DNA from: Trichodelitschia bisporula | Lineage: Eukaryota; Ascomycota; Dothideomycetes; Phaeotrichales; Phaeotrichaceae | Direction of reading: 5' to 3' | Assembly (NCBI GenBank): GCA_010356995.1 | Contig: ML996692.1 | Span: 259,933 to 323,932 of the forward strand | Length of the DNA: 64,000 bases | Shown here: positions 42,001-51,596 of the stretch, piece after piece | Numbering within the stretch: position 1 is the stretch's first letter | Layout: each line of letters begins with the position of its first letter | Translations under genes and position numbers: made by a program | The notes under the pieces: generated by a model | Seen by the model: only the letters and a program-made list of their open reading frames with translations | Database searches by the model: none | What the model was told of the DNA's origin: nothing

Positions 42001-45000
42001 GGTTTCACGAACACTTTGGCAGCACGACGTCTCCGATATCGTTGTTCCGGCGAGCAGACGGCCAAATCGGGACGGCGTGCCTCTCGTCCTCATTCGACCT
42101 CCGGGCACTACGCGCGCGATGTGCGCCACTCACAGGCCGGCGCATTGCCTCTCGCTTCCATTCTGATCGGCGCAATTTCCCATCTGCAAGGCTGGTTTTC
42201 TCGAAGCACGCTGGAGCACCGCTAGAAGCATTGCAGAAATTCGTCTCAATGCGGCGCCCCGCCACGGGGGATGGGGAGGCGGGGAGGGGAAAGCCGCCGG
42301 CGCTTGATCAACGGAACTTTGAGAGTCAATCGCGCATCAAACTACGGAAGAACCAACGAACGGAGCGGTATGTGGAACCACGGGCGGACCGAAGATGAGA
42401 CTTCACACCCCTCCTCCCATCAAAGGCATCGCACGTTAAATCAGTTGCTGACTCTGCTAGCCTTCGACCCGCTCCGCTTCTCACAATCGATAATCCCAAG
42501 CCGGTGGGGCAACGACTGTTCCGCGGGGTTCCCGACGCTTTTGGACAGCTCGTTTCCGCTGCCTGTCCTGTCAATCCGTCTTTCAGAGGAACGGACTGCC
42601 GGTCTCCGGCACTGACAGACAGCGGCACCGTCGTCGCCATCAGCCGTCGCTCCGCCGCCATCGTCACACGTCGCGCACGTCAGATCTGCCCATCCCGCCT
42701 TGCGGAAGCGCGCATCACCATGGCATCGCGAGTCGTGTCTTGCGCAACCAGCGGCATGCCCCGTACCACAGTAGTTCTAAACCTTGCCGCGTAGAACCCC
42801 TCTCGAAGCCCTCCAGAAGCGCAATGGAAGCCCGGTAAGCGAACATGCATACGCTATCCCTATAGCCAAAAGCGTGCATCCGCATGCGGGCAAGGCTTGG
42901 CACCCCTCAGCGCAAGCTGTGGCGGCCCCGCTTCTCTTGTTCTGTATCCTACGATAGTGGAATGTACCGTATGCAGGTGCAGAGCGCGTGGTCGACAAGC
43001 CTTGCAAAGCGGCTAGGGGCATTGTGAAACGAGCTGGGCATGGGAGAGGGGACGACGGACCGGCGTGGCGTTGGGATGGCGGGGAGGGGAGGGTGGTGGA
43101 TGTGAGGGCGGGGGGCGGGGATGGGGGAGCGACGAGGGGGGTACTTCCTGTTGCTGCAGGTGAGGGTGAGAGAGGAAGTACCTTCCAAGTAGAGCAAATG
43201 CACAGTGGATATGCAAACACAGCTGGAGAAGACTCCGTCCCTATCCTTCCCCCAGCCCCACTCTCCTCCACACTCAGTCGATCCACCGTCGGGCAAGCCA
43301 GCCGGGCCTGGCACGGCACTCTTCGGCAGGGTGCAAGAACACGCCCAAGGGCCACACCACACCGTCACCCTACGTAACCGGCACGATCGCCGCGTGCATG
43401 CCCGGCATCGTCGGCGCAGCGCTCCGGCTGGCTTGCCGGGCTGGTCTCGCATTCCTTCGTAACCCGTACCGTACCCCACAGAGTGATCGCCCGCCAACAT
43501 GTTTGGAGGGTAAATATGGTACGTACCTTCCCCGCCTTTCCATCCTGCCCAAGTTTGTCCCGGCACGTGCTGCGACGTAACCGGGGACGGAGAGCAGGGA
43601 GAACGGTACACGGCGCAGACGCTCCCTTCCCACCAGGAGGGACCTGGTTGAGGGTACAGTGGCCTGGGGCAGAGCTGGTAGGGGCCCGGTTAAGTGCAAG
43701 CTGAGCGACGCTTACGGGTGTGTTGCCGGTTCGGCCCCTGGCGGAGCACGTGGAAGGGGCCGGGGGTGCATGGTATATCCCAGGAGCAAGCGGTGCGAGG
43801 TACACGCGAGCTTCCTTGCGGGGCAGGATGAGGAGGGGGATACGAGGTACTTGTACCATGTTCTTACCCGGAGGAGTGTAGGAATCTCACGGCGAGCCTG
43901 GTTTCGTAAACATCCGAATATTGACTGGGACGTAGTTGGGTTATTGTTCCTTCTGGGGAGGCCGTTGATGTGCAGCACCATCCCCACCTCGCTGCCGCTC
44001 GGTGGGGCGACCAGGATGGCAAACCCCGGGGCGGCAGGCGTGCCGAGGCTATTCCTTGGCGGCACCGCGAGGGGGAGGTCGATTTGCCTGCCGCACTGCA
44101 CACTTCGCCGTTGGAGTTTCGGGCCTTGAGCCTACGGCACCGCAAAATATACCACACCCGAAGCATATGTGCGGGAGATGAAGCGCGCTGGGCAGGTCGC
44201 TGGGCGTAAGAGACGACTGACAAGGCCGAGTTCGGCAGCCGGCACGCGCATAAACCCCAATTTCGTTCTTTAATTAGGACAGGCCCTGGCGGGCCTGGTG
44301 GGTCTGGGAGATCGTGGTGATCGAAATAGATTGTAATATGTGCAAGGCGGACGTAAACCGGGCGTGTGGGCGGGAGGAGCCGTATTGCGAATGTTGTGGT
44401 TACGATGGAGGTAAGGTTGCGGGACGATTTGAAAAATGAAGCATGAGACAGATGGGCTGTTATGGCGTGGAGAGAGATGCGACGGTGGAGGCGAGACGTG
44501 TGTGACGGGTGATGGAGGGGGGGTGTGGGACGGACGAGTTGCCCGATTCGGTGCTCTTGGGTCGGGGCTCTGATGTGGTGCTGAAGGCTCATGATGCGGA
44601 TTGGTAAGAAGAGAAGGGGATTGGTGAGGTGGGATGGAGGAATGCATGTCCCGAAAACGGTGGTGATGATGAGGTGGTGTTGGCGATGGGTGGTACTTGT
44701 GCGACTGTGGAGGCCGACAACATGAACAGTGGCTGGGTCACGTGCTATACAATCAGTTCATTAAGATATGCCATTCTGGCTTGATGCTACTGTAAACCGG
44801 GCGATAAGGAGTCTGTCTAAGGGTTCTAGCTGGTCCCGAGTGTGTGTTGGAGCCACAATGTGATTGTGTTGTGAGTCTGCGAGGCCATGTCATGTGACCC
44901 AGCCTTGCTGGCGTCGTGAGGGACGAGGGGATTAGGAAGACTGTGCGCTGCAGAGGACAATGGCCGATAAAGGCGGTAGGTTACAAAGTACCATTATGTG

Positions 45001-45766
45001 CTGTTCTGAGCCTACCGCGGACTTTGTGCCTCTGAGTCTCTTTGTCGTAGATCTCCGAGGCCAGTTCGAGGCTTCACTTTTCAGCTTGCGGATAGCAATG
45101 GGTATCTCACATCCAGATTGAAGGCCATAATATTCCAGCATAGTGAGCGGACATGAGAGCTTCGTTAGGCGCTACAGACTAACTGTCGATGCTTCAGAAA
45201 TTGGTGTCCACGGAACCTGGCCACAAGCAAACAGTGATTGTAACTCAAAAGATTGGAAGAAGACAAAACGACAAAGAGGGACACGGGGCCATCCAGAGGG
45301 AGTCTACGCCATAGTAAAATATCTCCTTCCTTTGTCTCTTAGTGCCTTCCATCGAGTGCAAACAATGCGTACCCTTTGACGAAAGGTACCAACCTCTGTA
45401 CGACTACGGTTGCCAACAACGATATGGTTGCTGGTACTTTACTTACCTTGTTGTATGTTGCATGCCACTACCACATCACAAATTCGAGTCCTGGAGGGTA
45501 TAAAATGTGCATGAAGTACCGAGAAACCAGTATCTTCCCCATCACCATCGCAGCCTCTCTCACTCGATATGTCCATACTCACTTTCCTGAGTATCAGATG
45601 AAGTCGACAGTAATGGGCAAGGTGGGATGACGCAGTCAAAGTCTACCTCCGGGATCTCCCGGAGGCAATGCTGGAAGGCGTTGCGCAGGCAAGGACCACA
45701 ATCGGCAAAGATGGTGAAAAGGACCCGCCTGTTTGCACTGGTATGCAAAATGAGTCGGCCAGTCTT
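39071..45766. other. Long gene-poor interval upstream of the bZIP gene
   Basis: About 6.7 kb are dense in overlapping open frames on both strands, but all are Arg/Pro/Ser-rich or antisense pairs without family motifs or consistent splice structure. The part near 39.1 kb should include the bZIP promoter. A GGAGGT array lies near 40585-40623. I found no tRNA, rRNA or recognisable transposase. Confidence 0.45.
40585..40623. repeat. GGAGGT hexamer array
   Basis: About six uninterrupted copies of GGAGGT (G-rich on the plus strand), followed by less regular GGTGG-rich sequence to about 40675. The strand could form G-quadruplex-like structures. Confidence 0.85.
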
Positions 45767-45897
45767 ATGCTCGATCATCGGAGGGACAACCGGGTTGCGC
45801 GGGAGGGCGATACTCACGCAAGGCTGAGCCTGTAGCTCAACCAAGCATTGATATCGCCCGCCCGCGCTACCCCATTCCCTCCCCGATGATCGAGCAG
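45767..45897. repeat. Foldback (long hairpin) element 1
   Basis: The left arm from TGCTCGATCATCGG (about 45768-45812) is inverted in the right arm ending CCGATGATCGAGCA (about 45849-45896), separated by about 36 bp. The arms share about 80 percent of positions. A weaker match (GGCAAA...CTGCCAA versus GCAAAA...CGGCCAG) may extend the arms outwards by another 20-25 bp. No coding content. Confidence 0.75.
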
Positions 45898-46051
45898 GAA
45901 ATTGGCAGATTTACTTTGCCTACATCTTTTCCTCTCTTCAGCTTTCTATGTCTCTCTCTCGCTCTTCTCTGGCCAGCTCCTCATGTCCACATATTTTTGT
46001 CCAGTTCCCTCATCTGTCACATACACTGGTATGTACGAAACGGCAAAACAC

Positions 46052-46269
46052 CGACAACCAACACCTCACAGAACAGGTCTTGACCAAGCTGCGTAAGAAA
46101 GGCTGTCGAATGCGCCGGCGTATAAGACGCTAATAGGGATACAGGCTTCTATGTCGACGTATCTCGCGATATAGAAGCCGGTGTCATAATTTGCATCTTG
46201 CACTTCAGCTTCTCGACAGCCTTTCTTACGCTACTTGGTCAGGACCTGCATTGTAAGGTGTTGGTTGTT
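46052..46269. repeat. Foldback (long hairpin) element 2
   Basis: The outer arms of about 58 bp (46052-46109 and 46213-46269) carry CTGACCAAG/CTTGACCAAG and GCGTAAGAAAGGCTGTCGA in inverted orientation. An inner inverted pair GGCTTCTAT...ATAGAAGCC (near 46144-46180) continues the hairpin, so nearly the whole 218 bp can fold into one imperfect stem. No transposase or tRNA-like box is present. Confidence 0.82.
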
Positions 46270-46453
46270 ATATGCATAACACCAGTGGACGTCCTCTGCA
46301 GTCCCGAGGGAGCGCCATGCTGGGCTATCATATCCAAAACTCGGTTCAATCTTCTTCATCCAGCCCTGCGAGGCGCTTTGCGTATGCTCTTTGCTTTCCA
46401 AGCCGAACGTCTTACCTCTCGTCGGCGGCATGCGTGAAAGGACGAAGGCGTCG

Positions 46454-46586
46454 GGTAGCCATGTGAGGATACTTGGTAAAGTCAAACTCATCGTAAGCTC
46501 TGGCTCATCCTAGCGGAGAAAGCACGGCCAATATGGGCCAGAGCTTATGATGAGTTTGAGTTACCAAGTATCCTTACATGGCTACC
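46454..46586. repeat. Foldback (long hairpin) element 3
   Basis: The arms of about 51 bp (46454-46504 and 46537-46586) are inverted copies with only a few mismatches: GGTAGCCATGTGAGGATACT against the complement of AGTATCCTTACATGGCTACC. The loop is about 32 bp. It resembles a small MITE or a hairpin RNA locus. Confidence 0.85.
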
Positions 46587-46589
46587 GGA

Positions 46590-48870
46590 CGTGGAGAATG
46601 AAGAGCCCGAGGACGGCACGAGTGCTGACGTCATTCAAGGCGCCGATGGAAGAAGCCGATTTTCTCGCAATCATCAAGTCCAGATCCGAGCAGAGATTCC
46701 CAATAACATACACAAACAAACAACTTTTGAAACCCTTGCACTTGATGTCCATCACAGGTGAAGTTAATGTAATCATGTGACTACGGATGGTATGTAACAA
46801 GCGGGTAACCGCATCGAAGGCTATCTCGACTTCTGCACAACCTCATCCCACAACATAGCAATGACTCCTCTCATCCATCCCAATTCTCCCTGATCACTAA
46901 CCACACCAGCACCTCTCACTTCTCGTCTCCCTCTCCAACAACCACCACACCCCATCACACCGCCCCCCTCCGTCATAGTCCACCACCCCAAGCCCCCGCC
47001 AAAACCACACTATCGACGGCCCCCCGCCTATCAGCCACGCCCCGCTGCACCGAAGCCCAACGAAGCCATAGCGAAGCCATTCCGAAGCCCAGCGAAGGCC
47101 ATCCGAAGCCCAGCGAAGGCCATCCGAAGCCTCACGCCCCTCACTGCACCGAAGGCCAGTAGAAGCCCGCGAAAGCACCCTCATCTTCCACCCCTCCCCA
47201 CCTCATCTGCACTCCCCAACCAAAAAACACAAGCGCACCGTCACCAGTTGAAAACGCACGTCCCACCCCGCCTCCACCAGCGCCACCGGCTGCATCCGGT
47301 AACCCCCCAGAAGGCGCCACACCCCGCCTCTTTTCTCACCCTGGCTTCACCCCGGTTCCCCACGGCGCCACCGCGCGAACCGGTCCGATATTCCTGGGCC
47401 CCGGCTCGGAGGCGCGTGGCCGGGCGCGGGAGTGAACCCGGGGGCGCGGTGCTGGTGGGAAAAGAAAGGGAGGCGGGGAAGTTGCGAACGGCGGTGTGTT
47501 GCTTTTTCCTGCTATACCGTTATGCAAACACGTTGTGCAAATCGCACAAAGTCCGAAGTACGTACCGCACCTGCCTTTCCAACTCACAAAACCGGTGATA
47601 TCAGCAAAGCTTCAAGGCCGGACACGATGATCGCCCTCACCCGCCCACGTGGCCCAGCGTCTAGTGTTTGAGATTCTGCACCGCGGCGTTTCGCCCGCGG
47701 TCACGCGTCGGCCTGCGCCAGCGCCGCGGCGACCGGCCGAAAGACATGCATGCGCATCGCATTCAACCAAACTCCTAGCGGCGCCGCGCGGCGATGAGGT
47801 CAGCGCCCCTACCTCCGATCTCCGCAGCCTCCGTCAGCCGGTTCCCGGAGCTGTCTGGGGAGGACGGCGCCTAGCCTGCCGCGCGCCCTGCCTTCCCTAT
47901 TCTGCATGAGGATCTGACGTCGGCCGCAGGGCAAATTACGGATGAGTCGTTGGTGTGGGCCTGGTAGGCTCGGTATGGCAAGGCGGTGCGAGGTCGGCGT
48001 TGTTGGGCGGTTTGAGATGATGGTGCGCGGGCCGCAAGGGGAGGGTGCGATGCATATGCACGCGTAGGCTGGGCTGCGCAGCGGGCCTGGGACCTGCCTT
48101 CAGGCGCGGTAGCCGGTCGGCCCCTCGCGGAAGGTGCTGGGCTGCGGTGCAGGAAGCTATGTTTGGGGTATAAGAGTCGTGTTAATGGTGCGGGGCCCGA
48201 AACCTGGGGCGTATTGGGTGGGGGGCGGTGGGGGCTGTTACAGCCTTGCGCGTTCTTTGATGATGGTGAGTGGGATGACGGGACGATGGAGGGTCGTTCA
48301 TGCTGATTGTTGGTGTTTCGTGTTCGGGCATTGCGGATTCAGGGAATGTGATGAGATTGTGATAGGAGCTGTGTTTTAGGCGGGAATTCGTGAGGAAGTT
48401 TAACTGAGTTTGTAGACATGCGGATGGGCCTTTCCGATGATTGAGTTTGTGGACCTGGTAAGGCTGAGGGTGTTCGAATGAGTAGTTGCTCGTCTGGCGT
48501 GCTGAGCTGTGAGGTAGTGAGTCCTTGATGCTGTTCGAGAGCCGAGCCGTCCAGCGGTTGAGTTTGTGCCCGGCAAGGCTGAGTACCTCACTTCGTCCGT
48601 CATGGATGAGATTGCTCTCACCTACCGCACTTCGACGCGAGAAACCACGCCCAAAGCATTGGTGAAGGGTCCAGGTAGATGATAACCCGAGAAGGGATCC
48701 ATGCTAATGGCTTTGGGCAGTAGTCTTTGAATGCTCGCTCGCTGCGCTAAAGGCCAACCTCCTCTACGTCGATATATATCAAGGTCTGCGGACTCTTAAC
48801 ACCGTGACTCAGAGAAGATGAAGGCAAATGGTCTTACAAATCTGGCATGCTGGATCGCATACGCTTGAAC
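46590..48870. other. Gene-poor interval, continued
   Basis: About 2.3 kb contain no supported gene. Visible items are GAAGCC-rich tandem units near 47050-47130 and two degenerate copies of TTGAGTTTGTG...AAGGCTGAG near 48442 and 48558. Confidence 0.4.
47050..47130. repeat. Degenerate 10/21-bp GAAGCC tandem repeat
   Basis: Units of CGAAGCCCAGCGAAGGCCAT are repeated twice exactly, with shorter variants before and after (about 47051-47130). Confidence 0.85.
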
Positions 48871-48879
48871 GGCAATGGG

Positions 48880-49165
48880 GCACATTTGTACTGTACGAGC
48901 GGCACAACGGACATGATATATAGTGGGAGTAGCACGATGAAATTTACCGAGAACTGAATAGCATTCCCTCCAGCACCCCTTTCCCTTCTCCCATGCCGAA
49001 GAGAATACCGAAAGGCCGCGGGACATTGGCACTATATACGAGCGGCGCAATGACAGGATATATACGGCGTATATCGCACTAAGAGATCTGCCGAGGACTA
49101 AATACGTAGTAGCATTTCCCCCGCCAACGCTCTCTCCCTCGCCGACAAGACGCCTCATTGTCCCT
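48880..49165. repeat. Two degenerate direct repeats of about 145 bp
   Basis: The first unit has ACGAGCGGCACAACGGACAT, then ACTGAATAGCATTCCCTCC. The second, offset by about 143-145 bp, has ACGAGCGGCGCAATGACAGG, then ACTAAATACGTAGTAGCATT. Similarity is interrupted, suggesting an old tandem duplication. Confidence 0.6.
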
Positions 49166-49328
49166 TCCATCTCAAGCTCTGTGATGCAGCCACAGGGAAG
49201 GAGCATCTGTACAATTGGAAAGGGCGGCCGTACTTTTGGAAAGAGTGTCCTTAGACAAGGAAGTAGCTGGCGGAGGCAATGGGAACGAACCCTGGAGGAC
49301 AGGAAAGCAACTGTATCTAGACATAAGC

Positions 49329-49475
49329 TGATGTGGACATGAGGAAGGAGCATTGCTAGGTGTGAAGGAACATGATGTAAGGAAGGAACATGAGAGGACA
49401 TTTGCCACATCGTGTATTTAGTCTCGAGCGTCTCTTGACTCTCTTCCTCTCTTTGTCTTCTACGAAACTGCCTAT
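49329..49475 (-). mobile_element. Solo-LTR-like repeat, copy E, shortened at its 5' side
   Basis: Read on the minus strand this copy has GACAAAGAGAGGAAGAGAGT, CTCGAGACTAAATACACGAT and ends ATGTCCACATCA, as in its siblings. The beginning of the unit (TGATGGGAGCA) is missing. The similarity starts right at the stop codon of the GH1 gene, whose 3' UTR it must therefore form. No clear target duplication is visible. Confidence 0.7.
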
Positions 49476-51128
49476 CTACGCTTCCCTATCCGGCTCCCCA
49501 AGCAAATGGCGAAACAACTGCCCAACAACAAAACCACTCCGCTTTGGATACCGCGTCCGCTCCGGATCGTCGTAATCGACATACGTGACGCCAAAGCGTG
49601 TCTCATACCCATCCGCCCATTCGAAGTTACTACACACGTTAGTCAGGTTTCCCGTTAACGCACTGAGTACTCACTCCATCAAACTCCAAGCAAAGTACCC
49701 CCGCACATCCACCCCATCCTCCTCCCTCGCCTTCACCATCTCCTTGATATACTCCTGAAAGAACCGCACCCGGAACCCGTCTTCCACGGCCTTTTCGCGC
49801 GGCAGGTCATTCTCTCCTTTGATACACGTCCCATTCTCCGTCACTAGGATAGGCGGATTCCCATACCGCTCCTTAATCCACACCAGTAACTTCCTGAACC
49901 CAGGCGCATGCGGCGTCAACCACCCGGCGGCAGTCTCCGGCCCAATCCTCACGCCATCTACATTAACCTTCTCAATCCACAACCCGCCCGCCTCATCATC
50001 AGCCGGCGGATCAGTCCTATCGCGGATGAAGTCCGCACAGTAATGATTCATCCCATAGAAGTCATTACTGCCCTGCACCAACCTCCTCTCCTCCTCCGTA
50101 AACCGCGGCAACCGCTCTCCGAGCCTCTCCCGCATACTCGCCGGGTAATCGCCCAGGTACACCGGGTCCCCAAACCAGCCAGTAAACCACTCGCGCCGCC
50201 TCTGCGCCGCAGCAACATCCGCTTCACACCGCGGATCAAAAGGCTCCGCCCAGTCGCCGTTCAGCGTGATCCCCACCACGCCCCCAAACAGCAGCTTGTA
50301 TTCCTCCCTAAACACCTTCGCCGCCTTGCCATGCGCAACGAGCAGACTGTGCCCAACCCTCCAAACCTCCGTCTTCCGATCCCCTTCCTCCGGCCCGCGG
50401 CCCGGCGCAAACGTCCCGCCATGATACCCCGGCACGGCCACGCAAAACGGCTCATTGATCGTAATCCAATTCCTGACCAAATCGCCAAACGCCTCAAAGC
50501 ACACCCTCGCATAATTCTCAAAATCCTCCACAAACTCGGCTTGGTTCAGCGGGCCGCCGTACCGGTCATGCAGCGCTTGTGGCAGGTCCCAGTGAAACAG
50601 CGTGACGAGCGGCTCGATGCCTGCGTCCCGCAGGGCCTCGATGAAGGCCCGGTAATGATGGATTGCCGATTTGTTCACGGGATCGTTGCGGCCGCCGAGC
50701 GGGATGATGCGGCTCCAGCTCAGTGAGAAGCGATAGGCTTTTGCGCCGTATTGCTTCAACAGGTCGATGTCCGCGGGCCACTTGCGGTAGCTCTCGCATG
50801 CGATGTCGCCCGTTGCACCGTGCCGGACCTTTCCCGGCGTCGCGGCGAAGGTGTCCCAGATGGAGGGCAAGCGGCCGTCGGCGGACGTGCTGCCTTCTAT
50901 TTGGTAACTGAGACGGAGTTAGCATGAGCCAGAAGGGCGATGGAGGACTAACGCTGCGGTTGCATAGCCCCATAGGAAGTCCTTTGGAAGCACGCCCTTG
51001 GGCAAGTCGGCGGGGACATCGGGAATGTCCTTCAGCGCTTCTGGTTCATACAGCCGCGTGAAGACCTCCTTGTCGACACCCTCCGCAGCCGGAGGCGTGT
51101 CCCCCTCCTCAATGTAGAGCGACGGCAT
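49476..51128 (-). CDS. GH1 beta-glucosidase, intracellular type
   Basis: Three exons are inferred: 51128-50953, 50907-49675 and 49629-49476, with two 45-nt introns (GTTAGT...TCTCAG and GTGAGT...GTGTAG), giving 520 residues. The first junction restores GYATAAYQIEGS and the second SLMDNFEWADGY, both invariant in glycoside hydrolase family 1. The acid/base Glu is in WITINEPF (near residue 206) and the nucleophile in ILVTENGTC (near 415). The N-terminal 45 residues (MPSLYIEEGDTPPAAEGVDK onward) precede the barrel and contain no signal peptide, so hydrolysis of cellobiose and other aryl- or alkyl-beta-glucosides probably occurs in the cytosol. The gene ends EPDREA and stop, exactly where LTR-like copy E begins. 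Confidence 0.95.
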
Positions 51129-51596
51129 AGCTCGGGTTTCTTTCGTTCGGGATTGAACCGGTAAGCTGTTAACGCTCCAAATCACGCGAACAGGTCACTG
51201 CAGTTCTAAGTACCTGCGGCTCCGCGCTCAATTCTCCAATAGGCGGAACCTCAGGCGTTCCGTTTAATCTATTCGCCGTTTGACGCCCGTAGTTGAAGCG
51301 CGCACGTCGTTCCGCGCCCAGTCGGGCCTGGTAAGGTGGGGGTGTGGCGCTTGGCGATCGGGTCGGGCCGGTTGGTGGGCGGAGCCGCGGACCGCGATGT
51401 GGATACGCGGGGTACGAAGGGGAGGAACGAGCCTCACGAACGGAGACAAGTAGCACGCGGAACGTCGAGATAGAAAGCGTACAGTGTAGTGCATAAAACA
51501 GCTGCTCTTGGGGAAATATACACGCGCCCCTATCCACGCCAAAATGCTCAAACGCTTCACACGCAACACAAAGAAACCACGATAACCCATGTGCAA
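51129..51596. promoter_or_regulatory. Upstream region of the GH1 gene and 3' region of the copper ATPase gene
   Basis: These 468 bp lie between two minus-strand genes and contain the GH1 promoter and the 3' UTR of the ATPase gene. No specific sites are recognised. Confidence 0.4.

Noticed and set aside
43864-44592. 242-codon minus-strand frame
   Set aside because: Biased His/Pro/Arg/Ser content without any domain signature. Alternative frames over the same stretch look equally good.
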